Notes under the pieces: generated by a model
What the model was told of the DNA's origin: nothing
The model's input: only the letters and a program-made list of their open reading frames with translations
Database searches by the model: none
In this document: positions 42,038 to 50,148 of the stretch, in pieces
How the letters are laid out: every line of letters begins with the position of its first letter
Numbering within the stretch: the first letter of the stretch is position 1
Position numbers and translations under genes: made by a program
Assembly (NCBI GenBank): GCA_036732025.1
Contig: DAINDE010000001.1
Location: 186,001 to 250,000 of the forward strand
Origin: SSSZ01 sp036732025
GTDB lineage: Bacteria; Pseudomonadota; Gammaproteobacteria; Burkholderiales; Rhodocyclaceae
Length of the DNA: 64,000 bases
Reading direction: 5' to 3'

Positions 42038-42700
42038 ATGCCCGTCGCCACCCCCTACGCCCCTCCTGCCGGCCCGGTCCCCGTCCTCCACGCGGACGCG
42101 CACCTGCTCGTCGTGGACAAGCCCAGTGGCCTGCTGTCCGTCCCCGGGCGCGGCGAAGGGAAGGAAGATTGCGTGGCCAGCCGCCTGCAGGCGGACTTTC
42201 CCGACGCCCGCATCGTCCATCGCCTGGACATGGGCACCTCCGGCCTCCTGGTGCTGGCCCGGGGCGCCGAAGCCCACCGGCGCCTGAGCATGCTCTTCCA
42301 GGGACGCCAGGTGGGCAAACGCTACGTCGCTGTGGTGGCCGGCCTGGTGGCCGACGATAGCGGCAGCATCGACCTCCCCCTCATCACCGACTGGCCCAAC
42401 CGGCCGAAGCAGATGGTCGATCCCATCCGCGGCAAGCCCTCCCTCACCCGCTACCGGGTGGCGGCCCGGGACGCCGGGGCCGGCACCAGCCGGGTGGAGC
42501 TGCAGCCGGTCACCGGCCGTTCCCACCAGTTGCGGGTCCATCTCCTGGCCCTCGGCCACCCCATCCTCGGCGACGACCTCTACGGCGACGCCGCCAGCCG
42601 CAACCGGGCCGACCGCCTGCTGCTGCACGCGGCCTTCCTCTCCTTCATCCACCCCTTCTCGGGCCAAGCCCTCGCCTTCGCCTGCCCGGCGCCGTTCTGA
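42038..42700 (+). CDS. rluA: RluA-family pseudouridine synthase
   Basis: The 220-residue enzyme converts uridine to pseudouridine in RNA. It has the catalytic Asp in VHRLDMGTSGLLVLA, the binding motif LLVVDKPSGLLSVPG and the late GRSHQLRVHLLALGHPILGD in type. Length and lack of an S4 domain match RluA of E. coli (219), which acts on 23S rRNA position 746 and tRNA position 32. Specificity is inferred from length and layout. It is divergent from rarA. Confidence 0.88.
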   Translation: MPVATPYAPPAGPVPVLHADAHLLVVDKPSGLLSVPGRGEGKEDCVASRLQADFPDARIVHRLDMGTSGLLVLARGAEAHRRLSMLFQGRQVGKRYVAVVAGLVADDSGSIDLPLITDWPNRPKQMVDPIRGKPSLTRYRVAARDAGAGTSRVELQPVTGRSHQLRVHLLALGHPILGDDLYGDAASRNRADRLLLHAAFLSFIHPFSGQALAFACPAPF

Positions 42701-42781
42701 CCCGACTCCGCTTGCCTTGCGGCCGGCCATGAACTTAAATGCCAGAAGAATGGAGCGGCAGACCGCCCGAAGGAGAACGCC

Positions 42782-43519
42782 ATGCCCGACCCCGACGAGA
42801 AGAAGCCTCCCCTCGCCCGCCTCCTGCAAACCCTCGACCTCGCCACCCGGTCGGTCATCCCCGGGCTGATCGTGCTGGCGCTGTGCCTCTTGTTCCTCTT
42901 CCCCCTGAGCTGGGTGGAGGGCATCGCCGGCCGGGTCGGCGAGCGCCTGCACGCCCTGGGGGTGGAATTCAAGGGCGGGGAATTCAACGTCGGCCCCTTG
43001 AAGTTCGGCCTCAACCCCCGGACCGAGGTGGTCAACATGGCCGCGCTCCAGGGCGCCGAAGCCCAGGTGCAACAGGCCCTGGCCACCCCCGACCCGCGGG
43101 ACGCCCGGCGCCAACTGGCGGCCCTGGCCGAAGATCTCGCGGCCGGCGCCGAGCGGATCAAGACGGCTCAGGCCGAAAGGGCCCGGGATCTCGCCCGCCA
43201 GGCCAGACCGGCGGCCGCCCCCGTCACCGCCTGGGTCTACGTCGGGCGGCTGGACAGCGGCGGCCGCTGGGCGCCGGTTGCCGACGACGTCACCCCGGAA
43301 CCCCGGGGCGGCAATCCCCGGGAGGTGGCGGTGCGGGCCAACACCATGCTCTTCTCCTCCCTGGCGGAAAGCGCCGGCGGCCCCCTGCAAATGGTGCGCA
43401 ACGATGCCCGGCTGGCGGTACTGGAGGTGCGGCACGAGGATGCCATCGGCGCCGGCAAGCTGGTCTGGGCCAAGGTGGAGGTTCCCGCCGCCGACGTGCT
43501 GGAACTCCGCCAGCCCTGA
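42782..43519 (+). CDS. Membrane-anchored hypothetical protein
   Basis: This 245-residue protein is not recognised. It has one N-terminal membrane segment (about 26-46, IPGLIVLALCLLFLFPLSW), a helical, Ala/Gln/Glu-rich middle (about 85-145) and a C-terminal beta-rich part with WVYVGRLDSGGRWAPV. That part may form a small SH3-like fold, a guess from its pattern. Ribosome site GAAGGAGAACGCC precedes ATG 42782. An aldo/keto reductase gene follows after 41 bases. Confidence 0.65.
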   Translation: MPDPDEKKPPLARLLQTLDLATRSVIPGLIVLALCLLFLFPLSWVEGIAGRVGERLHALGVEFKGGEFNVGPLKFGLNPRTEVVNMAALQGAEAQVQQALATPDPRDARRQLAALAEDLAAGAERIKTAQAERARDLARQARPAAAPVTAWVYVGRLDSGGRWAPVADDVTPEPRGGNPREVAVRANTMLFSSLAESAGGPLQMVRNDARLAVLEVRHEDAIGAGKLVWAKVEVPAADVLELRQP

Positions 43520-43560
43520 ACCGTCTGGGAGATAATGATCGCCCGCCCCCGGAGACCGCC

Positions 43561-44601
43561 ATGACCCCACGCCCCCTCGGTGCCAGCGCCCTGAAGGTAC
43601 CCCCCGTCTGCCTCGGCACCATGACCTTCGGCCAGCAGACCGGCGAGGCCGAGGCCCAAGCCCAGCTCGACCTGGCCCTGGAGCGGGGCGTCAATTTCAT
43701 CGACGCCGCCGAGATGTACCCGGTGCCGGCCCGCGCGGAGACCAGCGGCGCCACCGAGGCCATCATCGGCCGCTGGCTCGTCCGCCAGCCCCGTGACAAG
43801 GTCATCGTCGCCACCAAGGTGGCCGGCCCCAGCCGCAACCTGCACTGGATCCGCAACGGCCCGCCGGCCCTTGACCGGGCCAACATCCACGCCGCCCTCG
43901 AAGGTTCCCTGCGGCGCCTGCAGACGGATTACGTCGATCTCTACCAGTTGCACTGGCCGGAGCGCAACCAGCCCATGTTCGGGCAATGGCGCTACGACCC
44001 CGCCGGCGAGCGGGAATGCACCCCCATCCGCGCCCAGCTGGAGGCCCTGGCGGAACTGGTGCGGGCCGGCAAGGTCCGCCACGTGGGCCTGTCCAACGAA
44101 CACCCCTGGGGCATCATGGAGTTCCTTCGCCTCGCCGGAGAATATGGCCTTCCCCGGGTGGTGTCGGTGCAGAACGCCTACCACCTGATGAACCGCAGCT
44201 TCGAGACCGGCGGCCTCGCCGAGGTCTGCCACCGGGAACACGTCGGCCTCCTGGCCTACTCGCCCCTGGCCTTCGGCCACCTCACCGGCAAGTATGCCGA
44301 CGACCCCGGAGCCCCGGGGCGGCTCACCCTGTGGCCGGAATTCGGCCAGCGCTACGGCAAACCCAACGTCAAGCCCGCCGCCGCGGCCTACGCCGCCCTG
44401 GCCCGCCGCCACGGCCTCACCCCCACCGCCCTGGCTCTGGCCTTCGTCCGCTCCCGCGGCTTCGTCGCCAGCACCATCGTCGGCGCCTCCACCCTCGCCC
44501 AGTTGCAGGAGAACCTGGCGGCCATCGATACCCCGCTCACCCCGGACTTCCTGGCGGAAATCGACGCCCTCCACCTGCAATACACCAACCCGGCACCCTG
44601 A
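43561..44601 (+). CDS. Aldo/keto reductase (Tas-like)
   Basis: The 346-residue NADPH-dependent oxidoreductase shows the AKR tetrad: Asp and Tyr in FIDAAEMYPVP, Lys in VIVATKV and His in LYQLHWPER. The cofactor-binding end includes STIVGASTLAQLQENL. Length and the start (MTPRPLGASALKVPPVCLGTM in type) match the Tas subgroup (E. coli Tas 346). The physiological substrate is unknown. It starts with GGAGACCGCC upstream. Confidence 0.9.
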   Translation: MTPRPLGASALKVPPVCLGTMTFGQQTGEAEAQAQLDLALERGVNFIDAAEMYPVPARAETSGATEAIIGRWLVRQPRDKVIVATKVAGPSRNLHWIRNGPPALDRANIHAALEGSLRRLQTDYVDLYQLHWPERNQPMFGQWRYDPAGERECTPIRAQLEALAELVRAGKVRHVGLSNEHPWGIMEFLRLAGEYGLPRVVSVQNAYHLMNRSFETGGLAEVCHREHVGLLAYSPLAFGHLTGKYADDPGAPGRLTLWPEFGQRYGKPNVKPAAAAYAALARRHGLTPTALALAFVRSRGFVASTIVGASTLAQLQENLAAIDTPLTPDFLAEIDALHLQYTNPAP

Positions 44602-44642
44602 CTCTTTTCCGCACCCACCAACCAGCAACCAAGGGAGAAAAC

Positions 44643-45098
44643 ATGAAAAAGCAGTTCCTGACCATCCTCGGCGCCCTGACCCTCCTGACCGCCAGCGTTC
44701 CCGGCCATGCCGGGCTCTACGCCGACGACATGGGCCGCTGCCTGGTCAGCGCCACGTCAACCAAGGACAAGACCGACCTGGTACGCTGGATATTCGCCGT
44801 CGCCGCCCTGCATCCGGAAGTCGCCAACATCGCGGCCGCCAACGCCAGCCAGCGGGTGGAACTCAACCGCCAGGCGGGCAAGCTCTTCCAGCGCCTGCTC
44901 ACGGAAGACTGCCGCAAGCAGACCCAGGAAGCCCTCAAATATGAGGGGGCCATCGCCATGCAACTGAGCTTCCAGGTACTCGGCCAGGTGGCCATGCAGG
45001 AACTGATGAACCACAACGCCGTGCGCAACGGCTTCTCGGAACTCTCCAAGTACATGGACGAGTCCAAGATCAAGGCCATCGCCCCCGCGGCGCACTGA
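44643..45098 (+). CDS. Small exported protein, unknown
   Basis: The 151-residue product has a signal peptide (MKKQFLTILGALTLLTAS, cut after GHA). The mature part is helical and has two Cys (MGRCLVS and TEDCRKQ) that could form a disulfide. I do not recognise the family. A good ribosome site (AAGGGAGAA) precedes the start. A small membrane-anchored protein follows after 18 bases. Confidence 0.7.
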   Translation: MKKQFLTILGALTLLTASVPGHAGLYADDMGRCLVSATSTKDKTDLVRWIFAVAALHPEVANIAAANASQRVELNRQAGKLFQRLLTEDCRKQTQEALKYEGAIAMQLSFQVLGQVAMQELMNHNAVRNGFSELSKYMDESKIKAIAPAAH

Positions 45099-45116
45099 CA
45101 CGAAGCCCCTCACGCC

Positions 45117-45383
45117 ATGCTTAAACGAATCGGTATCTTCCTGGCGATCCTGGTCGTCGCCGCCTTCGCCCTCAACCCCTCCGCCGAGCGCCACCGCGCC
45201 CGCATCAAGGAGGAGCTGTCGGAGCGCAGCCCCCTGGCCCGCTTCCTGGGTCTCGGTTCGCTGACGGCCTTCGTTTCCACCTACCATCCCCTGGGCGTCG
45301 CCTCCTACACGACGGTGAACGACCGGGTGGTTTCCGTCGGAGTGCTGGGCATGGTGTTCGTCATCGAGCCCTCGGCTGAATAG
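45117..45383 (+). CDS. Small membrane-anchored or exported protein, unknown
   Basis: The 88-residue product has an N-terminal hydrophobic helix (IGIFLAILVVAAFAL) followed by NPSAERHRARIKEEL and a beta-rich end with ASYTTVNDRVVSVGVLGMVFV. It may be DUF4359-like, a weak impression. It sits between an exported protein gene and an SDR gene with small gaps, all on the plus strand. Confidence 0.6.
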   Translation: MLKRIGIFLAILVVAAFALNPSAERHRARIKEELSERSPLARFLGLGSLTAFVSTYHPLGVASYTTVNDRVVSVGVLGMVFVIEPSAE

Positions 45384-45387
45384 GGCC

Positions 45388-46149
45388 ATGGCCGCCAGCA
45401 CTTCCGGCAAGGTCCTGGTGGTCACCGGCGGCGGCCGTGGCATCGGCGCCGCGGTGGCCCGTCTGGCGGCGGCTTCCGGCTATGCCGTGGGCCTCTGCTA
45501 CCGGCGCGACAAGGCGGCGGCGGAGGCCGTCGCCGCGGCCATCGCCGGCCAGGGCGGCAAGGCCATGGCGATAGCGGCCGACGTTGCCGTGGAAGCCGAC
45601 GTGGTACGCCTCTTCGCCGCAGTGGAAACAGCCCTGGGGCCGCTCTCCGCCCTGGTCAACAATGCCGGCATGCTGGAGCGCCAGTGCCGGGTGGAGGACA
45701 TGGACGCCGACCGGCTGCAGCGGGTTTTCGCCACCAACGTCATCGGCAGCTTCCTCTGCGCCCGGGAGGCGGTGCGCCGCCTGTCCACGCGCCACGGCGG
45801 CCGGGGCGGCGCCATCGTCAACATTTCCTCCCGCGCCGCCCGCCTGGGCTCCCCCGGCGAATACGTCGATTACGCCGCCTCCAAGGCCGCCATCGATACC
45901 CTGACCCTGGGCCTGGCCCGCGAGGTGGCGGCGGAGGGCATCCGCGTCAATGCCGTCAGCCCCGGCATCATCGACACGGAAATCCACGCCAGCGGCGGCG
46001 ACCCCGGCCGGGCCGCACGCCTCAAGGGCGGCATCCCCATGCAGCGGGCCGGCACCGCCGAGGAAGTGGCGCGGGCTGCCCTCTGGCTGCTTTCCGACGA
46101 GGCGTCCTACACCACGGGCGCCATCCTGGATGTAGCCGGCGGGCGTTAG
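45388..46149 (+). CDS. Short-chain dehydrogenase/reductase
   Basis: The 253-residue enzyme has the Rossmann motif TGGGRGIGAAVA (about 13-24), the NNAG motif, the catalytic Ser in NISSRAARLG and YxxxK in YVDYAASK. The C-terminal LLSDEASYTTGAILDVAGG is typical of the classical SDR (FabG-like) group. The substrate is unknown. The last four bases overlap the convergent MocR gene. Confidence 0.9.
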   Translation: MAASTSGKVLVVTGGGRGIGAAVARLAAASGYAVGLCYRRDKAAAEAVAAAIAGQGGKAMAIAADVAVEADVVRLFAAVETALGPLSALVNNAGMLERQCRVEDMDADRLQRVFATNVIGSFLCAREAVRRLSTRHGGRGGAIVNISSRAARLGSPGEYVDYAASKAAIDTLTLGLAREVAAEGIRVNAVSPGIIDTEIHASGGDPGRAARLKGGIPMQRAGTAEEVARAALWLLSDEASYTTGAILDVAGGR

Positions 46150-47558
46150 ATCAGGCTTCCCAGCCGCCGCACGGCATCCTCGATCTCCGGAGTATGGGGG
46201 TTGCCGCAATTGAGGCGCAGGCAATTGCGATACATGCCGCTGGCGGAAAACAGCTCGCCGGGAACGAAGGCAATGCCGGCGGTCAGGGCCTTCTCATAGA
46301 GGCGGCTGGCGTCCGCCTCCTCGGGCAGTTCCACCCACAGGACAAAGCCGCCCTGGGGCTGGGCGATGCGGGTGGCCGTCGGAAAATGGCGGGCGACGGC
46401 GGCGCGCATGGCGTCCACCTGGCTCCCGTAGGCCCGCCGCAGGCTGCGCAGGTGCCGCTCGTAGCCGCCCGATTCCAGGTATTCCGCCAGGACCATCTGG
46501 GTGACCGGATTGGTGCCGCCGCTGGAAACCGTCTTATGCAATGCGATACGCTCCCGGTACCTGCCGGCGGCAACGAAGCCGATGCGCAGCGACGGCGACA
46601 GGCACTTGGAAAAGGAGCCGCAAAGCATGACGTTGCCGGCCCGATCGAAGGCCTTCAGCGGCCAGGGGCGCTCACCGCCGAAATGGAGGTCGCCGTAGAT
46701 GTCGTCCTCGATCACCGCCACCCCGCGCTCGGCGGCAAGGTTGGCGAGGCGCCGCTTGTTCTCGTCGGGCATCACGCTGCCCAGGGGGTTGCTGGCGTTG
46801 GGCACCAGCAGGCAGGCGGCCACCTTGCCTTCGCGGGTGGCCAGGTCGAAGGCCTCGATGGAGAGGCCGGTACGCGGATCGGTGGGGATTTCCAGGGCCT
46901 TCAGGCCGAGGCTCTCCAGGAGCTGCAGCATCAGGTAGTAGCCGGGGGACTCCACCGCCACGGTATCGCCGGGCCGGGTGGCCGCCCGCAGGCACAGGCC
47001 CAGGGCCTCGGTGCAGGAATTGGTGATGACGAACTCCTCCGCCGCCAGGGGGCCGCCCCAGGCCAGGGAACGGCGCACCAACTGGCGCACCAGGGCCGGC
47101 TCGTCCATGGCGATGTGGCCGGCGCCCTCCAGCAGGCGGGGGTGGCGGCGGGCGACGCCGGCGTAGAGGCGATTCAGCGCGGCCACGGGCAGCAGCGACG
47201 GAGCGGGCAGTGCCGCCGCCAGGGGCGCCATGCCCGGCCGCAGACTGGATTGCAGCACCCGCACCAGGCGCTGGCTGACATCCACCGGCGACGCCGCCTC
47301 CGGCGTGGCGCGCACGCTGGGCTGGGCGTGGGGGACGGCCGGATGGCGCACGAAATAGCCGGACTGGGGCCGGGCTTCCACCAGGCCCCGGTCTTCGAGC
47401 CGGCGCAGGGCCTGCACCACCGTGGAAACGGATAGCCGGCGTTCCCGGGAAAGACGGCGGACCGAGGGCAACCGCTCGCCCGGACGCAGGTTGCCGCTGG
47501 CGATCAGGCCGCCGAGGTCTTCGGCGAGGCGCTCGTAGCGCAGGAGTTCGACTTGCAT
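46146..47558 (-). CDS. MocR-type regulator (GntR helix-turn-helix plus aminotransferase domain)
   Basis: The 470-residue protein joins an N-terminal winged helix (about 8-70, GERLPSVRRLSRERRLSVST in type) to a fold-type I aminotransferase domain. The PLP region includes NASNPLGSVMP and the Lys in CGSFSKCLSPSLRIGF. Known MocR proteins such as PdxR and GabR regulate vitamin B6 or amine metabolism. It is divergent from a DUF2917 gene with palindromic sequence in the spacer. A paralogue lies at 52845. Confidence 0.88.
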   Translation of the reverse strand: MQVELLRYERLAEDLGGLIASGNLRPGERLPSVRRLSRERRLSVSTVVQALRRLEDRGLVEARPQSGYFVRHPAVPHAQPSVRATPEAASPVDVSQRLVRVLQSSLRPGMAPLAAALPAPSLLPVAALNRLYAGVARRHPRLLEGAGHIAMDEPALVRQLVRRSLAWGGPLAAEEFVITNSCTEALGLCLRAATRPGDTVAVESPGYYLMLQLLESLGLKALEIPTDPRTGLSIEAFDLATREGKVAACLLVPNASNPLGSVMPDENKRRLANLAAERGVAVIEDDIYGDLHFGGERPWPLKAFDRAGNVMLCGSFSKCLSPSLRIGFVAAGRYRERIALHKTVSSGGTNPVTQMVLAEYLESGGYERHLRSLRRAYGSQVDAMRAAVARHFPTATRIAQPQGGFVLWVELPEEADASRLYEKALTAGIAFVPGELFSASGMYRNCLRLNCGNPHTPEIEDAVRRLGSLI

Positions 47559-47646
47559 GGGCGTTTCTCCCGTTGTCGTCGGGCCGGCCGGGGGAACGGT
47601 ACACCCGTCGGGCACGGGGACCGGCACAGTTGTGTTGTTTGCAAAC

Positions 47647-47677
47647 TGTGATGGTCACAATTTAATTTCATTGTGAC
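47647..47677. promoter_or_regulatory. Palindromic operator-like region between MocR gene and DUF2917 gene
   Basis: TGTGA (47647-47651), TCACA (47655-47659) and TTGTGAC (47671-47677) form overlapping inverted and direct repeats. GTCACAAT (47654-47661) and ATTGTGAC (47670-47677) are a perfect inverted pair with an 8-base spacer. The position in a divergent spacer fits an operator for the MocR protein. The factor is inferred. Confidence 0.5.
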
Positions 47678-47735
47678 TGTACCATAGCTTGCCGGCGTCC
47701 TACACTGGCTTCCCGACACCACCACGGAGAGCGCC

Positions 47736-47975
47736 ATGGAACTGGACTTGCGCGAGGGCGAACTTTGCCTCGCCGACGATTCCCCCGTCCGCCTGCGCCG
47801 GGCCCGGGGCGTGCGCGTCGCCTGCACCGCCGGGCAGGTGTGGCTGACCGTCGCCGGCGAAGCAGGCGACATCCTTCTGCGGGCCGGCCAGAGCCACGTC
47901 ATCGCCGCCGACGGATTGGCCCTGCTGGAAGGGCTGGGCGGCGGCCACGTCCGCCTGGAGCGGCCCCGCTCGTAG
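47736..47975 (+). CDS. DUF2917 small protein
   Basis: The 79-residue product has the DUF2917 pattern: a short beta-rich domain with MELDLREGELCLA, VRVACTAGQVWLTVAGEAGDILLRAG in type and HVIAADGLALLEGL. The fold is predicted to be cupin-like. Function is unknown. It is divergent from a MocR-type gene; a second DUF2917-like gene lies beside the other MocR gene at 54599. Confidence 0.78.
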   Translation: MELDLREGELCLADDSPVRLRRARGVRVACTAGQVWLTVAGEAGDILLRAGQSHVIAADGLALLEGLGGGHVRLERPRS

Positions 47976-48048
47976 GCTGCCTCCCATGGCATTCGTCGTC
48001 CCGGCTGCCTATACTGCTAGCAAGACTAAAACGGCAAGGGAGACGAAA

Positions 48049-48252
48049 ATGAGCATCTTCGATTCGCCCATAGCGCGGTGCGAGGCCGTCCGCGAACTGG
48101 TCCTCACCGACGAGACCCAGGCCGAGTGTGCCCGCGAACATGGCTGCCCCCCCAGCCGGGCATGCCCCCTGCGGGGCTGGTTCGCCGAAGCGTCCGGCAT
48201 GGAGGAGGAAACCCGCAAGCGGGTCAGCCGATTGCGCAAGGTGCGGCGGTGA
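48049..48252 (+). CDS. Small cysteine-containing protein heading an overlapping operon
   Basis: The 67-residue product has four cysteines at 11, 27, 33 and 39 (ARCEAV, AECAREHGCPPSRACPL), spaced so that they could hold a metal or iron-sulfur centre. The charged C-terminal end is Arg/Lys-rich. Ribosome site AAGGGAGA precedes ATG 48049. Its TGA overlaps the GTG start of the cytochrome gene (GTGA). I do not recognise the family. Confidence 0.65.
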   Translation: MSIFDSPIARCEAVRELVLTDETQAECAREHGCPPSRACPLRGWFAEASGMEEETRKRVSRLRKVRR

Positions 48253-48560
48253 AGGCGGCAAGCTTGTTCCTGGCAGTGGTGACGCTGGCCGCCGGTACGG
48301 CGGTGCCGGCCGCCGCCGAGGAATCGGTGCGCATGGCGTCGCGAGGGGAAATGCTTTACTCCCTCCACTGCATCGCCTGCCACAGCAAGGAAATCCACTG
48401 GCGGGACAAGGGCGTGGCCCGGGACTGGGCCAATCTGGTGGCGGAGGTTGACCGTTGGCAAAAGGTCGGCCGGTTGCGGTGGGATAATCGGGACGTGGTC
48501 GACACCGCCCGCTATCTCAACCGCCTGCACTACCACTTCCCGGAACCGGAGCAGCCATGA
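48249..48560 (+). CDS. Small c-type cytochrome
   Basis: The 103-residue exported protein has a GTG start overlapping the previous stop, a signal peptide (AASLFLAVVTLAAGTAV, cut near AAA) and one haem c motif CIACH at about residue 43. There is no clear distal Met after the haem site in the usual position, so a His or other ligand is possible (HWRDKG, HYHF). The electron partner is unknown. Its stop overlaps the next ATG (ATGA). Confidence 0.75.
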   Translation: MKAASLFLAVVTLAAGTAVPAAAEESVRMASRGEMLYSLHCIACHSKEIHWRDKGVARDWANLVAEVDRWQKVGRLRWDNRDVVDTARYLNRLHYHFPEPEQP

Positions 48561-48835
48561 GCAACAAGCACCTGCACCTCCTGCAAGCCATCTATCACGA
48601 TCCCCTGAGCGCCAACATCCACTGGCGCGAGGTGGAATCCCTCCTCAACCACCTGGGCGCCACCGTCGAGCCCAGCCACGGCGCCCGCTTCCGCGTGGTG
48701 CTCAACCGCGTCGAGGGTTTCCTGCACCATCCCCACAACAGCACCACCTGCACCAAGCAGGATATCAAGGCCCTGCGGGATTTCCTCGCCCATGCCGGGG
48801 TGACCCTGTCGTCCTACGAAGTGGGGCGGGACTGA
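48557..48835 (+). CDS. HicA-like protein without an antitoxin partner
   Basis: The 92-residue product matches the HicA/YcfA fold (double-stranded-RNA-binding-like) in HWREVESLLNHLGATVE, RFRVVLNRVEGFLHHPH and KQDIKALRDFLAHAGV. In true toxins a glycine-serine-histidine segment holds the catalytic His. Here that place reads GARF, so RNase activity may be lost. No hicB lies beside it. The gene overlaps the cytochrome gene and the amidase gene (ATGA and CTGA), so a housekeeping role is more likely than a toxin role. Confidence 0.7.
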   Translation: MSNKHLHLLQAIYHDPLSANIHWREVESLLNHLGATVEPSHGARFRVVLNRVEGFLHHPHNSTTCTKQDIKALRDFLAHAGVTLSSYEVGRD

Positions 48836-49593
48836 ACGCCGCTACCCCCTCCCGGGCCGCCTGCCGCGGGCGCATCGCCGCCGCGGCCGCGGCCCTCGCC
48901 CTGTTGGCCGCCTGCGCGCCGGTGCCCCATCGTACCGCCGAAGGCGCCTGGTGGCGGCCCTCCGCCAATTTCGACGAGCGCCGGCCCAATTTCGTCATCA
49001 TCCACGAGACCACCAACGCGGAGGCGGAGGATTCCATCGCCACCCTCTCCGACCCCAACCGCAAGGTGAGCGCCCATTACCTCATCGCCCGGGACGGCAC
49101 CCTCTACCAACTGGTGGATGAGAACAAGCGGGCCTGGCATGCCGGCCTTTCCTACTGGGGCGGGCAGACCGACCTCAACTCGGCTTCCCTCGGCATCGAG
49201 CTGGACAACACCGGCGACGAGGATTTCCCGGCGGTGCAGATCGACACCCTGGTGGCGCTCCTGGAGCGGGTCACCGCCCGCCATGCCATCCCCCACGCCA
49301 ATATCCTGGCCCACGGCGACATCGCCCCCGGCCGCAAGGTGGACCCGAACCGGCGCTTCCCCTGGAAGGCCCTGGCCGAGCGGGGCTTCGGCCGCTGGTG
49401 CGAGCCCGACCCCGCCCTGCCCCCGCCCGCCCTCGACGCCGCCCTCGGCCTCAAGGCCCTGGGCTACGACACCAGCCGCCTGCCCCAGGCCGTCGCCGCC
49501 TTCCGCCGCCACTACCTCGGCGACGAGGGCGAAGACCTGGGCGAGGACGGCGCCCGCCGGCTGGAGTGCCTCCTGCGCCAGGACGGACGCTGA
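48832..49593 (+). CDS. N-acetylmuramoyl-L-alanine amidase, AmpD/AmiD-type lipoprotein
   Basis: The enzyme removes the peptide from peptidoglycan muropeptides. The mature part contains the Zn-amidase motifs FVIIHETTN, RAWHAGLSYW and ILAHGDIAPGRKVDP, and a C-terminal helical part that fits a peptidoglycan-binding domain. There is no ATG or GTG in place. CTG 48832, overlapping the previous stop (CTGA), gives an N-terminus with Arg residues, a hydrophobic Ala/Leu stretch and lipobox LLAAC, so an outer-membrane lipoprotein like AmiD is likely. The product would have 253 residues. The start is uncertain. Confidence 0.82.
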   Translation: MNAATPSRAACRGRIAAAAAALALLAACAPVPHRTAEGAWWRPSANFDERRPNFVIIHETTNAEAEDSIATLSDPNRKVSAHYLIARDGTLYQLVDENKRAWHAGLSYWGGQTDLNSASLGIELDNTGDEDFPAVQIDTLVALLERVTARHAIPHANILAHGDIAPGRKVDPNRRFPWKALAERGFGRWCEPDPALPPPALDAALGLKALGYDTSRLPQAVAAFRRHYLGDEGEDLGEDGARRLECLLRQDGR

Positions 49594-49659
49594 CGCCGGC
49601 GTCATCAACGCGTCATATTGCGCCGCTTTAATGGCCCTCCCGTCCATGCGGAGCGCCCC

Positions 49660-50106
49660 GTGGATACCCATATCGTCGAACTGCACTGGAACGACCGGCC
49701 GGCGGTGGCCGAGGCCCGCGCTGTCATCCTCGGCGTCTTCGCCGACGATCCCCGTTACACCGCCGAGCGCATCGACCGGGAACTGCATCCGGCGACGCCG
49801 CCCCTGCTGCGCCGCTTCTTCGTCGCCTATCGCCACGGCAAGCTGGTGGGGGCAGGTGGCATCAAATCGGCGGACTGGGCCTCCGACACCTACGTCCTCT
49901 ACCTTTCCGCCGTGGAGCCGGAAAGCCGCGGCCACGGCATCGGCCGCGCCCTCATCCGCGCCCGCCTCGACTGGGTCCACTGCCAGGCGCCCCACGGCCG
50001 CATCCTGGTTTCCACCGCCAAGCCAAAGCGCTACAAGGACCACGGCTTCCGCGCCATCAACCGGGAACGCCTGGGCGACAGGCATCTGATGCTGCTGGAG
50101 TACTGA
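49660..50106 (+). CDS. GNAT-family N-acetyltransferase
   Basis: The 148-residue product shows the GNAT acetyl-CoA-binding motif in LYLSAVEPESRGHGIGRALI (Arg/Gln-x-x-Gly-x-Gly/Ala as RGHGIG). The late YKDHGFRAINRERL is typical. GTG 49660 is preferred, with GGAG at 49650-49653. A longer frame from TTG 49618 adds 14 residues of low quality. The acetyl acceptor is unknown. Confidence 0.8.
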   Translation: MDTHIVELHWNDRPAVAEARAVILGVFADDPRYTAERIDRELHPATPPLLRRFFVAYRHGKLVGAGGIKSADWASDTYVLYLSAVEPESRGHGIGRALIRARLDWVHCQAPHGRILVSTAKPKRYKDHGFRAINRERLGDRHLMLLEY

Positions 50107-50112
50107 GCCACC

Positions 50113-50118
50113 TATAAT
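50113..50118 (+). promoter_or_regulatory. Possible -10 element before the ClpX-like gene
   Basis: A perfect TATAAT lies 30 bases before ATG 50149, just after the stop of the GNAT gene. No convincing -35 was seen, so the call is tentative. Confidence 0.3.
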
Positions 50119-50148
50119 GACTGCTTTCCACCCCACCCGGCCCCGACC

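Noticed and set aside
41921..43570. Upstream extension of the rarA frame
   Set aside because: It runs antisense to rluA and the next genes. MQDLFAP at 41920 is the normal RarA start.
48557..48835. HicAB toxin-antitoxin system
   Set aside because: No hicB gene is adjacent, the catalytic segment is altered and the gene is embedded in an overlapping operon.
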